Source of the DNA: Opitutales bacterium
Lineage (GTDB): Bacteria > Verrucomicrobiota > Verrucomicrobiia > Opitutales > Opitutaceae
Assembly: GCA_018700525.1 (NCBI GenBank)
Contig: JABITN010000071.1
Location: forward strand, 1-46,357
DNA length: 46,357 nt
Reading direction: 5' to 3'
Below are positions 6,868 through 19,148 of the stretch, one piece after another (within the stretch, counting starts at the first letter, position 1; each line of letters starts with the position of its first letter). A model generated the notes under the pieces. The model worked only from the letters and a program-made list of their open reading frames with translations, was not told where the DNA came from and ran no database searches. The translations under genes and the position numbers were made by a program.

Positions 6868-9300
6868 CTACTTTCGGATTATGGTTTCGCTTAAGTTCAA
6901 CAGGGCATGGCAAACATCTGCCAACGCAGCCACTTGAGCGACATCGAGAGTGGTGTCGGTCCGTGAATCGCCCACGCCCAGCAATTGAGAAGCGGCGTCC
7001 GGATTCTTAACGTAGCGGTCCAATCGGCTCGCATAAAGGTCCTCCAAGAGCAATCGCTCGCGGTCTTCAGGCGGTCGCGATAAGAGAACACGAAAAACGT
7101 GGTCAATGGGATCCGCTTCACCCACCCCGACTTCCGCCAAGCGCCGTGAGGCTTCGATATACGTCGGACCATGCAAGGTGACGAGCGCCTGCAACGGCGT
7201 ATTCGTAGACTCGCGCTCGACGCTACAGACGTCGCGATTAGGCGCATCGAATACAGCCATAGCCGGATGCAGGACACCCCGACGCCAGTACGTGTACATG
7301 CTCTTCCGGTAGAGCCCCGGTCCGGTTTCCTGCTCATAGATCTCGGCATGGCTTTCAGGCGCGTTCAGGTCCTCCCAAACCCCTTCCGGCTGATAAGGCA
7401 TGACACTGGGGCCGCCTACCTGTCGCTCAAGCAGACCGCCAATCAACAAAGCCTGATCCCGAATCATCTCAGCAGGTAAGCGAAATGTAGGACCACGGGC
7501 GAGGAGGCGATTTTCCGGATCCTCCAAATTAGGGCGAAAATTAGACGACTGCCGGTAGGTGGCCGACAATACGATAGAGCGAATCAAGTGATGAAGGTCC
7601 CAGTCGTTTCGACGAAATTCGACGGCCAGCCAATCCAACAACGAGGGATGACTGGGCTGCGCTCCCTGAACACCGAAATTGTCAGGCGTATCAACCAGAC
7701 CGATACCGAAAAACTGCTGCCACAAACGGTTGACCGCGACCCGAGCAAAGAGCGGGTTATCGCTGCTCGTCAGCCACTGAGCTAAGCCAAGGCGATCTTG
7801 GGAATACGCATCAAATGGGGGAAGGATTTCAGGCGTGCGGGCTTCGACAGGTTTTCCTGGCTGATCGAAAAGTCCCTGCTCCAAGATATAGCTTTGACGA
7901 GATACAGCCTCCATGACCATAACCTGGATCTTTTCAGCCTCCGGATTGTTCGATTCCTTTGGTTCGTATTCAATGAACGGAGGCGCCCCCTTTGCTTTAT
8001 GTTTGAAGCCTTTCTCCCCAGGTGCGCCCATCTCAGAGCTGGTGTTAAAGAATGCGAACAACGAGTAATAGTCCTTCATCGTTAAGGGATCGTACTTGTG
8101 ATCATGGCATCGCGTACACTCCATCGTCAGACCGAGAAAGAGCGTACCAGCAGTCGTCGTTTTGTCATTGGCATACATGACGCGATACTCTTCATCGATG
8201 ATACCACCCTCGATCGAATGAGGGTGGTTTCGATTGAATCCGGTGGCGATCATCTGCCGCTCGCTTGAATTATCCAGAAGATCGCCGGCCAATTGCTCAG
8301 TGATAAACTGATCATAGGGCATATTTCCGCGAAAGGCCTCGATCACCCAATCACGCCACGGCCACATGCTGCGGGAATTATCGAATTGAAACCCGTTGCT
8401 GTCGGCATAGCGGGCATTATCAAGCCATATAGTAGTCATGCGCTCAGCATAGTCCACACTGCCCAGCAGTCGATCGACGACACGTTCCTCCGCTCGCGGC
8501 GAACCATCAGCTACGAAGGCTTCGATCTCCGCAAGCGTCGGCGGCAAACCGGTCAGATCCTGAGTAACGCGACGCAACCAGGCGCTGCACGTAACTTTAA
8601 TCGCCGGTTCGATACCCTTCGCTTCAAGTCTGGCCAAAACAAACGAATCCACCTTAGTAATCGGCCACGATGTGTTCTCAACCGTGGGGAGCGACGGCGA
8701 TTTCGGAGTTTGAAATGCCCAGTGCCCGTCCCATTGCGCTCCTTCTGCGATCCAGCGTTTCAACAGATCCTTTTCGGAATTCGACAGCGACAAATGAGAA
8801 TCAAGCGGAGGCATGACCTCATCCTCATCCAAGCTCATTATTCGTTCGACCAGCGAGGACGATTCGGGCCTACCGGGCACAATGGCAAACCGTGACGCCT
8901 TCGGCGGTGACTTCGCTGGTAACCCATTCACAGCTCGCAGCATGCTCCCCTCCGCATATTTCACCGCAATCAGATCCGCCATAGCTCGAACCTCCGTATC
9001 CAAGCGCAAGCCACCCTCGCCATTCTCGCTCTCTTCACTGCCATCCGGCCCGTGACATTTGAAGCAACGATCAGACAGAAGCGGTCGGATGTCTGCATTG
9101 AACGAAACCTCCCCAACCGCCCCCCAGCACACAAACAAGAACGGGGCAAAACATGCCAATTTAGGGATAGAAACTCGAGTCTTCACAATAGCGATTGATA
9201 GACTCAGAAGAGAGATTGAACGCAGCGGAACTGCAACAAGAAACAAACGGATCGGCAGCTTACTCGAAGCAACTGCCCCCTTGCCGAGCAATCGTTTCAA
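6868..9300 (-). CDS. PSD1/DUF1549/DUF1553 cytochrome-c-type protein (pair 1)
   Basis: This large exported protein has a single N-terminal c-type haem site (CFKCH, residues 79-83 as drawn), then DUF1549 (about 205-415) and DUF1553 (about 500-760). A second CxxCH occurs inside the DUF1549 part as [11 protein letters not shown], a conserved feature of the family. The drawn start is a TTG at 9300. A GTG at 9186 gives a more usual secretion leader (KTRVSIPK then a hydrophobic core ending near GAVGE), so the true N-terminus is uncertain. The function is unknown; a redox step on carbohydrates is often supposed. It sits 56 bases behind the BNR_4 gene and 3 bases before DUF1501, probably in one operon with the upstream sulfatase. 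Confidence 0.9.
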   Translation of the reverse strand: MKRLLGKGAVASSKLPIRLFLVAVPLRSISLLSLSIAIVKTRVSIPKLACFAPFLFVCWGAVGEVSFNADIRPLLSDRCFKCHGPDGSEESENGEGGLRLDTEVRAMADLIAVKYAEGSMLRAVNGLPAKSPPKASRFAIVPGRPESSSLVERIMSLDEDEVMPPLDSHLSLSNSEKDLLKRWIAEGAQWDGHWAFQTPKSPSLPTVENTSWPITKVDSFVLARLEAKGIEPAIKVTCSAWLRRVTQDLTGLPPTLAEIEAFVADGSPRAEERVVDRLLGSVDYAERMTTIWLDNARYADSNGFQFDNSRSMWPWRDWVIEAFRGNMPYDQFITEQLAGDLLDNSSERQMIATGFNRNHPHSIEGGIIDEEYRVMYANDKTTTAGTLFLGLTMECTRCHDHKYDPLTMKDYYSLFAFFNTSSEMGAPGEKGFKHKAKGAPPFIEYEPKESNNPEAEKIQVMVMEAVSRQSYILEQGLFDQPGKPVEARTPEILPPFDAYSQDRLGLAQWLTSSDNPLFARVAVNRLWQQFFGIGLVDTPDNFGVQGAQPSHPSLLDWLAVEFRRNDWDLHHLIRSIVLSATYRQSSNFRPNLEDPENRLLARGPTFRLPAEMIRDQALLIGGLLERQVGGPSVMPYQPEGVWEDLNAPESHAEIYEQETGPGLYRKSMYTYWRRGVLHPAMAVFDAPNRDVCSVERESTNTPLQALVTLHGPTYIEASRRLAEVGVGEADPIDHVFRVLLSRPPEDRERLLLEDLYASRLDRYVKNPDAASQLLGVGDSRTDTTLDVAQVAALADVCHALLNLSETIIRK

Positions 9301-9356
9301 TGAAGCGACTACACCCTTCTTCGCTCCCCCTAGCTAGATCAAGGCGGACATCAGCC

Positions 9357-10808
9357 TCATTCATCGTGCAGCAAAAACGCTTTCGCTTCCGGAGCATTTC
9401 CATCCTTCCAACCGTAGAAGAGAAGCATTCCGTCAACGATAGAACCGTCCGGTCTCTCAACGGATTGAATATTATTGTACTTCCACCCTGAATACTGGTT
9501 AACATCCTGAAAAAGTCTTCTTTCCTTTTTCCAAGTATTGCCCATGTCAGTCGAAGTCCATTCCTCGATAGCGCCACCGCCGTATCGATCCATATCGCCT
9601 GTTTCGTTCAAGTACCCCTCTCCCTTAAGAAGATAAGCATGCAAAACGCCGTCATCAGTCTCGGTGATATGTCCGCTATTCCAATGGTGATTGGAATTCG
9701 TGATGCGCGTACGTTTCCATTTTTCATTTACGCGCCTAACATAATGATAGCTAAGCGACTTCTCATGCTTTACATCCGAAATATTGTGGAGAAAACTCAC
9801 TTGATCATCTTCGTCTACTCGAATGGTAGGAATGATACCACCCCCTCGCCATTCAGTATCCCAGATCATGCATTGGCTATTCGCAGTTTCACGATCAATT
9901 GGCGTCTGCAAAACCTCTCCCTTATCGTTCACGGCTTCATGCGTTCTCAGATCAATCTTCACGTAGTAAAGATTGTATTTATAGTTACTCGGCACGCGAT
10001 TGCCATAAAGCGGATTCTGCATTCTTCTTATATCCAGCTCTCCGCTTGCAATCTCTTGAGGCGATACCGGCCTTTTATAATCATCGTAAGCAACAAAACC
10101 GAGATGCAAGTAGTTCCCGTCCTTGCTTACTTCCTTCGCTGTATAGGTCGACCAATCCGTATCCTTTCCTAGGTGTAGGTCCAAATCGAGTACATCATGC
10201 TCAGGTCTTTCCCAGGTTTTCCCGTTGTCACTCGTAATCCGATACGTCCACGAGCTGTAGTGCCCATCCGTACGAAAGAACACCAATTGCTTATCATCGT
10301 AAATACGGCTCATCCACTGATAAGACATTTTAGGAGAAGGTGCCGTACTTTCACTCCAATCATCCCTACTCGATCCGATGCTGCCGGCTTTATCGGAAAC
10401 CAAATGCGTGCCGAGATCATGATGCCATCCATAGAACACATGCAGTTTCTCTTCCAAGTCTGCCCAAATCACCGGGCCATCATGGTGATCGGCACTGAAC
10501 GTTTCAGCCAAGGCAACCGTCTCGGAAAATTCGCCGGAATCCGGATCATAGGTAACCGCCATCGGCCTAGCTTCCGCCTTTCGCTTTGAATTCTTATTCT
10601 CTTTCAACCTGCCCTCGCCATTAAAGACGATATGCAGTTTGTCATTCAGATAAACTGCCTGAGGCCTCTGCCTTGCATCGTAAATCATTTTGACGATTCC
10701 GCCCTCGCCAAAAGACACAACTTTAGGCTCCGCTTCGTTAGTCCCTCCCGCCATCGAGAGCGGCATGGCGATTGCGGTAAACAAGATCGATAAGAGGTAT
10801 TTTTTCAT
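9357..10808 (-). CDS. BNR_4-type beta-propeller protein, candidate polysaccharide lyase
   Basis: This secreted protein of 483 residues starts at the ATG at 10808. That start has an AAGGAAA ribosome-binding site 9 bases upstream and is followed by a signal peptide (KKYLLSILFTAIAMPLSMA); the frame extends further upstream but without these signs. The body has repeated beta-strand units with Asp-box-like pieces (TSDNGKTW, TSTDMGNTW), typical of six- or seven-bladed propellers. Two His pairs (H108/H109 in ADHHDG and H129/H130 in GWHHD) lie 21 residues apart. As I recall, ulvan lyases of PL24/PL25 have a BNR_4 propeller with two catalytic or neutralising His about this far apart. An ulvan-lyase-like or other lyase role beside an iduronate-type sulfatase is therefore plausible, not proven. 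A sialidase-like hydrolase is the alternative. Confidence 0.7.
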   Translation of the reverse strand: MKKYLLSILFTAIAMPLSMAGGTNEAEPKVVSFGEGGIVKMIYDARQRPQAVYLNDKLHIVFNGEGRLKENKNSKRKAEARPMAVTYDPDSGEFSETVALAETFSADHHDGPVIWADLEEKLHVFYGWHHDLGTHLVSDKAGSIGSSRDDWSESTAPSPKMSYQWMSRIYDDKQLVFFRTDGHYSSWTYRITSDNGKTWERPEHDVLDLDLHLGKDTDWSTYTAKEVSKDGNYLHLGFVAYDDYKRPVSPQEIASGELDIRRMQNPLYGNRVPSNYKYNLYYVKIDLRTHEAVNDKGEVLQTPIDRETANSQCMIWDTEWRGGGIIPTIRVDEDDQVSFLHNISDVKHEKSLSYHYVRRVNEKWKRTRITNSNHHWNSGHITETDDGVLHAYLLKGEGYLNETGDMDRYGGGAIEEWTSTDMGNTWKKERRLFQDVNQYSGWKYNNIQSVERPDGSIVDGMLLFYGWKDGNAPEAKAFLLHDE

Positions 10809-10876
10809 AATTGAAATTTCCTTATTCAATAAAATCGAGAATTCATCAAACCTATTAAATCGCCGCACCGGATCAT

Positions 10877-12469
10877 TCATTTCAACCATGAGGGAATCGA
10901 ATCATTCTCTAGCCAATTTTCCACACGCCTATCCAATTTATCAGGTTTCCAATCCGAAGTACCCGCAGGAAGCACTTCCGTCTGAGGTAGCGATTTTCGA
11001 TGATCCGCAATAACTCCAGCGTATTCAGGATTCTGAGCCAAATTGGTAAACTCGCCCGGGTCATTCCGATGATCGTAAAGCTCTTCACCTCCGTCCCGGT
11101 AACGTATGTATCGGTAGCGTTCGCTTCGCACAGCATGGTTTCCGTAATACCAAGTGCTGAGCACAGGCTTATCCCATTTCTTATTCGGGTTTCGAATGAG
11201 CGGCCCCAAACTTTGCCCTTCCAGCCTATCGGCCTCAGGGAGCCCACACAATTCGACTAGCGTCGGGTAGACGTCCAACAGGCTCACCACTCTTTTCGAA
11301 ACTTTCCCTTTGGTCTTCTGACCAGGAACACTAAAAAACAAAGGAACTTGAGTAGACTCTTCCCATAGGGATTGCTTCCGCCAATGCTTCTTTTCTCCCA
11401 TATGCTGACCGTGATCCGACCAAAGCACAACGACTGTATTGTCCGCGTATTCACTGTCGCTGAGAGCTGTCAATACCTTCCCCAATTGGTCGTCCACAAA
11501 GGAAACGCAAGCCAGGTAAGCCAAAACCATCTCCCGCCAATAGGTATCGCTCAAATTGACCACCGCGTAGTGATCGCCCGTCTTGATCGTGCCATAGGCA
11601 ATCGATTTGCCCATAACCGGAATATCCGACATTTCATCGTCGGGGACCTCTGGCATAACGATCTCATCCAAGTCATAAAGATCGAAATATTCCTTGGGGG
11701 CCGTATACGGAACATGGGGACGAACAAATCCGACTGCCATGAAAAACGGTTTCTCGTGATCTTCCTGCAGCTGATCGACCGCCCACTCCGCGATCAGCTC
11801 GTCGAACATCTTACCATTCGGCATATCATCCCGATCCAAAGCGCCCCAGCAAAGCGAATTGCCATCGTCGAAATCAGCCCCGTACCGATCGATGATCTGA
11901 CTGCCTTCTTTGGGAAAAGGATAGAATTTCGTTCCGCCATAGCCTTCGCCACGCGCTTTCAGCTTTTTCGACACTTTGTAATCGGGGGCCGTCTCATCCC
12001 AAAAGTCATCGGTTCGTTCCTTGTAGTCGCTCACTCCTCCATGGAAGACCTTTCCAACAGCCAGCGTTTTGTAACCGTTGTCCTTGAAATACTGCGGCAA
12101 CATCTTGTGGTCGCCCATCACATCGTCATAGGACCTTCGCATAGCAGAGGTCGATCCGTACCAGCCCGTAGTGACTGGATGGAGACCGCTCAATAGCGAA
12201 TTCCGAGAGGCCGTGCAAACCGCCTGCGAACAGTGGGCATTATCAAACTGCACGCCTTGACTAGCCAATCGATCCATATGCGGCGTGATCGCCTGCGGGT
12301 GTCCCCCTTGGGAGCCCGTCCAATCATTCAAGTCGTCGATCGAGATAAAAAGAACATTTGGCTTCAACGAACTCACTACCGATGATTTCTGAGCTAGTGC
12401 TGAAACAGCGAACATCAAATAGGCAATGATCGCGCAAAAGGAATTCAAAAACAGTAAATATCGCTTCAT
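10877..12469 (-). CDS. S1-family sulfatase, iduronate-2-sulfatase-like
   Basis: This exported sulfatase has 530 residues with an N-terminal hydrophobic leader (about 1-26). The metal-binding stretch is NVLFISIDDLNDW (D45, D46). The formylglycine site CTASR (C85-R89) matches the C-x-A/P-S-R rule, where Cys is converted to formylglycine. DHGQHMGEKKHW near residue 365 and a C-terminal ELYDHRNDPGEFTNLA are typical of the iduronate-2-sulfatase-like group (probably S1_7 in SulfAtlas terms). Members act on sulfated algal or animal polysaccharides in the periplasm. It heads a minus-strand run: the BNR_4 gene starts 68 bases downstream. No sulfatase-maturating enzyme is in the window. Confidence 0.92.
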   Translation of the reverse strand: MKRYLLFLNSFCAIIAYLMFAVSALAQKSSVVSSLKPNVLFISIDDLNDWTGSQGGHPQAITPHMDRLASQGVQFDNAHCSQAVCTASRNSLLSGLHPVTTGWYGSTSAMRRSYDDVMGDHKMLPQYFKDNGYKTLAVGKVFHGGVSDYKERTDDFWDETAPDYKVSKKLKARGEGYGGTKFYPFPKEGSQIIDRYGADFDDGNSLCWGALDRDDMPNGKMFDELIAEWAVDQLQEDHEKPFFMAVGFVRPHVPYTAPKEYFDLYDLDEIVMPEVPDDEMSDIPVMGKSIAYGTIKTGDHYAVVNLSDTYWREMVLAYLACVSFVDDQLGKVLTALSDSEYADNTVVVLWSDHGQHMGEKKHWRKQSLWEESTQVPLFFSVPGQKTKGKVSKRVVSLLDVYPTLVELCGLPEADRLEGQSLGPLIRNPNKKWDKPVLSTWYYGNHAVRSERYRYIRYRDGGEELYDHRNDPGEFTNLAQNPEYAGVIADHRKSLPQTEVLPAGTSDWKPDKLDRRVENWLENDSIPSWLK

Positions 12470-12598
12470 AGGGTGTACATTCGAGTAACTGCCAAATTTG
12501 AAATTTTGGACGAAACAATTGATTTTGACGAAAACTCGAAACGAAATTCAGTTTAAGCCACAACTTTCAGCCCATCGCAGTACAACGAACTTCTGCTG

Positions 12599-12935
12599 TT
12601 ACTCGATCCATATTGGCTGGGTGAACGCTCCGTTATTGGCAATGTCCCAGATTTCGAGACGAACCCAACTGCGATCGCTCAAATCGACTTTGAGATCGAG
12701 GTCGCGTTCGCCGAATTCTTGAGTATCGGTCATGTCGATATGGTCCCGGTAGATCGTTTTTCCATCGCCCAAAACGGTCACCATGCGAGACAGTGGATAG
12801 GTCCATTCGATGTCGGCTTTAAGACGGGCCTTTGCAAGCTTGGACGATTTCTTCAAAGACTGCCCGCTTTCTTTGCCATTGATCGAAAACTCAGGAATCA
12901 GAATTTCGCCGCCGTCGGCATCACCGCTTCCACCA
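12599..12935 (-). pseudogene. 3' remnant of a broken gene (beta-rich C-terminal domain)
   Basis: The open frame on the minus strand reads from a glycine-rich linker ([12 protein letters not shown]) through a beta-rich segment ending LEIWDIANNGAF and TQPIWIE, then a stop at about 12599. It has no plausible start: an in-frame TAA lies just 5' of the linker, in a run of seven T (12943-12949), and before it the same frame stays open past 13100, including the stretch [13 protein letters not shown]. The C-terminus resembles the tail of CehA/McbA-type metallohydrolases, which often end with an NPIWI-like strand, but this is a weak match. I read it as a decayed gene cut at the 5' side and overlapped by the furA promoter. 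A sequencing indel in the T-run is the alternative. Confidence 0.5.
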
Positions 12936-13114
12936 GCACCTTAAAAAAATCTATGATCTCTGCTATGGCGAAACGAACGATCGCCGCCGCGAGTTAGATT
13001 TCCCAAAACATGGGATTCGATCACCACTAAGTCAGCCCCCTTATCCTTTTCTGGCCAAAATGGCCGACGCGTTTCATAGCTCCCGCAAGGCAATACAGAC
13101 AAGCCGTCTATTAC

Positions 13115-13140
13115 TTGACAAAGTCCATAACTTTACAAAA
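13115..13140 (+). promoter_or_regulatory. Candidate furA promoter with overlapping palindrome
   Basis: A perfect -35 TTGACA lies at 13115-13120, with AT-rich candidate -10 hexamers after it (TACAAA at 13135-13140 with a short spacer, or AAATCT at 13138). Between them is an inverted repeat AAAGT-CCATA-ACTTT (13120-13134), which could be an operator for the Fur-type regulator itself. With the first -10, transcription would begin close to the GTG at 13150. Confidence 0.4.
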
Positions 13141-13149
13141 TCTAAAAAT

Positions 13150-15829
<2,680 letters not shown>

Positions 15830-15877
15830 GCATATACGCTTATCTGTTTTTCACTTACCTAACATCGAAGGACCTCA

Positions 15878-15903
15878 GCGGCTGCTTGTTCTCAAGCAGC
15901 CGC
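15878..15903 (+). terminator. Hairpin downstream of katG
   Basis: GCGGCTGCTT and AAGCAGCCGC form a perfect ten-pair stem with a six-base loop, 49 bases after the katG stop. The following bases (ATAAGTTGTATC) are only moderately T-rich, so it is a weak or hairpin-only terminator. It lies between two convergent genes and could serve either. Confidence 0.5.
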
Positions 15904-15982
15904 ATAAGTTGTATCAACCGATAGGGTTGATCGGGACGGACAAACCTAACGATTGCAGATGGGCAGACTAACCTAATCCACT

Positions 15983-17482
15983 TCAATTTCTCGCTCTTTC
16001 GTATTCAGGATTCACTGCCTGATCACCCCACTGCTCAAGCACACCCTTTAGGGCGACAACCGTTTCAGGGTACTGCCCTTTGTCATCCGTTTTCTTCATC
16101 CAACGCATTAATATCTTCCTATGTCTTTCAAGGTGCTTCGCGTACTTCGGGTCATCGGCTAAGTTGTTAATCTCGAATGGATCGTTTTTGAGATCGTAAA
16201 GCTCTTCCGCAACGCGCTTCGGAGCCCACGAAAAGCGCTGGGCCGCATTCATTTTCCCTTCATTGTAAGACTTGCGGGCATCGACCAAATAATCGCTTCC
16301 ATCACGATACTGAGCCTGCATAAACGGACGATCCGTCATAAAGTTCTTCAAATACTTGAAACGTTGAGTCGTCACCGCCCGAACGCGATCGATCGTGAAA
16401 TCGCAACGATCCCTAGCGGAAATCACATAGTTCCGCTTAAATCCTTCAGCGAACAGATCCTCACCTTCAACCCAGACCGGTTTTTCAATTCCGCCTAAAA
16501 CCAACGTTGTCGCCGAAATATCAATACCGCTCACAAGGTCCTTCCGTACCGCGCCTTTTTCTACGCCCGGACCGACTGCTATCATCGGTACACGAATACC
16601 GCCTTCATACAGCCATTGCTTGTCGCGATATAGCTTCATCCCATGATCGGTCCAAAAGAAAATGACTGTATTATCATAAACCCTCTCCCGTTTAAGCATA
16701 TCGACAATTTTTCCGACTTCCTCGTCCGTTTGGCGAATGGTATCATAGTGATGAGCGATCTCTCTGCGAATTGACGGAATATCGGGATAATAGGGCATCA
16801 CTTCAATCTTCGACTGATCCGTATGCGTTTTCCCACTACCTTTTTTTAATTTCTCAACGCCGGTGTAGTTGCCGTTATTTTTTCCACCAGCCAATTGAAA
16901 CTGAACGAAAAACGGCTTATCCTTAGGACGGTTTTTGAACACCGGTCCAGACGGAGCCCAAGTCTCTATGTTTACATCATAGAGAAGCTCGCTCTTGTCC
17001 TCTGTCAGGCGGGCACCCGTGCCATACCCAGTCTTGAAGCGTTTCATCTGCTTCGCGGCTCCATCAGTGCCCTTTTCAACTGCCCACGTGAAATTAAAAT
17101 CGTTCTTAGGACCATTGTTAACGACATAGTAGCCGCTGTCTCGCAATTGCTGATAAACGGTGCGGTACTTCTCGGGCAGATCAATCACCTCGCCCGGAAC
17201 TCGCTGACGCGAACTGCGATGATTATGAACGCCCAAACTCGTCTGCATGGCGCCATAAGCGATCGCCGACCGCGTTGCCGAACAAACGCCCGCTGGCATG
17301 TACGCTCGATCGAAACGCATACCTTCTGCCGCGAGCTGATCGATATTCGGAGTAGGTACTGTAGAGTCGCCATAGCAACCCATCCAATCGTTCATATCTT
17401 CCGTGAAGATCCAAACAATATTGGGACGTTGATCAGCAGCGCCAAGCGGCAAAGCTACGATTAAAAGAAGAAGGTATTTCAT
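15983..17482 (-). CDS. S1-family sulfatase with CSATR formylglycine site
   Basis: This exported sulfatase of about 499 residues starts at the ATG at 17482, directly before a signal peptide (KYLLLLIVALPLGAA). An ATG at 17497 and a longer frame also exist without signs of use. The first metal stretch reads IFTEDMNDW, with Glu-Asp in place of the common Asp-Asp. The modified Cys lies in CSATR (C67), where Thr replaces the usual Ser but C-x-A-x-R is kept. FFWTDHGMKLYRDKQWLYEGGIRVP is the second metal and active-site region. ELYDLKNDPFEINNLADDPKY ends the core. It resembles the heparan-N-sulfatase-like group. The divergent neighbour is another sulfatase, and the 168 bases between the two starts probably hold both promoters. 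Confidence 0.88.
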   Translation of the reverse strand: MKYLLLLIVALPLGAADQRPNIVWIFTEDMNDWMGCYGDSTVPTPNIDQLAAEGMRFDRAYMPAGVCSATRSAIAYGAMQTSLGVHNHRSSRQRVPGEVIDLPEKYRTVYQQLRDSGYYVVNNGPKNDFNFTWAVEKGTDGAAKQMKRFKTGYGTGARLTEDKSELLYDVNIETWAPSGPVFKNRPKDKPFFVQFQLAGGKNNGNYTGVEKLKKGSGKTHTDQSKIEVMPYYPDIPSIRREIAHHYDTIRQTDEEVGKIVDMLKRERVYDNTVIFFWTDHGMKLYRDKQWLYEGGIRVPMIAVGPGVEKGAVRKDLVSGIDISATTLVLGGIEKPVWVEGEDLFAEGFKRNYVISARDRCDFTIDRVRAVTTQRFKYLKNFMTDRPFMQAQYRDGSDYLVDARKSYNEGKMNAAQRFSWAPKRVAEELYDLKNDPFEINNLADDPKYAKHLERHRKILMRWMKKTDDKGQYPETVVALKGVLEQWGDQAVNPEYERARN

Positions 17483-17650
17483 TTTTTTGTGGTGCATGAG
17501 AAAATTTGGCTGCAACGTCACTCTTTCATCTAGCTCTATAAAATCAGAGTTGACCGATCCACACAGCGAAGGAACGAACTCCAATAAAAGGTTTTTTCTA
17601 GCCCAATAAGGTATCCAGCTCTAATGGTTAGTCCTAGACACTCTTTCCCC

Positions 17651-19132
17651 ATGACAATCAATCTAATCAGAAAATCGATCTTAATCTTAGGCCTTCTTGC
17701 AATCACACAGGTAGCCGCAGCCGCAAAGCAGCCAAACATACTTCTCATCGTTGCTGACGACCAAGGATACGTCGATTTCGGCTTTAGAGGACTTCGCGAC
17801 GACATCAAGACTCCCGTACTCGATCGTATTGCATCCGAAGGCACAACGCTTACGAACGCCTATGCTACCAGCGCAATTTGCAGCCCCTCCCGCATGGGAC
17901 TGACGAGCGGACTTCACCAAGCTCGTTTCGGCGCGTTTCACTACGGAGGTGGTCGTGGAATGAACGAGGTCGAGGTTACGAAAACCCTCCCTGCTCGACT
18001 CCAACAAGCAGGCTACCGAACCGCGCACATAGGAAAACACCATTTTGTCGGCAACCGCGGATCCAAACCGAGCCAGCACGATTTTCCCCTCGGCCTAGGA
18101 TACGATCGCTTCTTCGGTTCAATTGGAGGGCGCATCCACTATCTCTATCATTCCGAGTCAAAGCGTGCCGAACATAGCCAACGCATGGCGATGGAAACGA
18201 TGTGGGACAACGACCGAGCCCTCAAAGACTGGGAAGGTTTCACCACCGACGATTGGACCAACGAAGCAATCGACTTTATAGCTGAACCTTCAGATAAGCC
18301 ATTCTTCGTACAAATGGCATACAACGCCGTTCACAACTTCGCTTGGCAACTTCCACCCGAAGAATTGGAAAAACGCGGCCTGCCGGTATTGGAAGATCTC
18401 AAACACCCAGAGGGACTAAGCAAAGCTGAAGCCACCAAAATCTACAACGAATGGTACGATGGCGTCCATCGCCATACTCTACCGGAGGGTCGCGGTTGGT
18501 ACCTCGCTCAGCTCGAACTCATGGACGCTGCGATCGGAAGGATTCTCGACCACTTGAAACGCACTTCAATGGAAGACAACACCATCGTTATCTACACGGT
18601 CGATAACGGTGGCTGCACATCCGACTGGGCGGAAAACGGTCCGCTCGAAGGCAGTAAGTATCATCTATTCGAAGGCGGCACACGCACCATGACCCTCGTG
18701 CGCTACCCAAATCACGTGTCAGCCGGAAAGACCAACAACGATCTAATCTTCTCTCACCTCGACATCGCACCCACGGTGCTCGAATGGTGCGGCATTCCTT
18801 ACGAAAACGATGCCTTCGATGGAGTCACTCAAGTCGATGCCTTAAGTGGGAAACGAACCAAATCGAATAGCGATCGGATCCTTCATTGGGACCTCGGGTT
18901 CCAATGGTCGGTCAGGTCCGGAAATTGGAAACTCATGGTAACCGAGGATGAAGCCAAGGCTGCCAATCTGGCAAAAAAGGAAGCCCTCTATGTTGCCCAA
19001 GGGGTACATCTCTACAACTTAGTCGAAGACCCGGGCGAAACCAAAAACGTAGCGGCTCATTATCCAGAAATCGTCCAACAACTCCGACGCCTACACGATG
19101 GTTGGCGAACCGAAGTCGACTCTACCAATTAG
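17651..19132 (+). CDS. S1-family arylsulfatase-type sulfatase
   Basis: This exported sulfatase has 493 residues from the ATG at 17651 (an in-frame ATG lies at 17624) and a leader ending near TQVAAAA. It has the canonical sites: ADDQGYVDFG with both metal Asp residues, CSPSR (C77) for formylglycine, GKHHF, YTVDNGG, and an EGGTR loop. HLYNLVEDPGETKNVA is the typical C-terminal end. It is the only plus-strand gene between 15.9 and 29.4 kb and is divergent from the CSATR sulfatase, so the two may be switched on together. The substrate cannot be told from sequence. Sulfated galactan or fucan fragments are candidates by family habit. Confidence 0.9.
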   Translation: MTINLIRKSILILGLLAITQVAAAAKQPNILLIVADDQGYVDFGFRGLRDDIKTPVLDRIASEGTTLTNAYATSAICSPSRMGLTSGLHQARFGAFHYGGGRGMNEVEVTKTLPARLQQAGYRTAHIGKHHFVGNRGSKPSQHDFPLGLGYDRFFGSIGGRIHYLYHSESKRAEHSQRMAMETMWDNDRALKDWEGFTTDDWTNEAIDFIAEPSDKPFFVQMAYNAVHNFAWQLPPEELEKRGLPVLEDLKHPEGLSKAEATKIYNEWYDGVHRHTLPEGRGWYLAQLELMDAAIGRILDHLKRTSMEDNTIVIYTVDNGGCTSDWAENGPLEGSKYHLFEGGTRTMTLVRYPNHVSAGKTNNDLIFSHLDIAPTVLEWCGIPYENDAFDGVTQVDALSGKRTKSNSDRILHWDLGFQWSVRSGNWKLMVTEDEAKAANLAKKEALYVAQGVHLYNLVEDPGETKNVAAHYPEIVQQLRRLHDGWRTEVDSTN

Positions 19133-19148
19133 TCGCTTAACCTACTTG

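Noticed and set aside
15983-17584. Longer sulfatase start at 17584
   Set aside because: The extra 34 residues precede a complete signal peptide and would occupy most of the divergent promoter gap.
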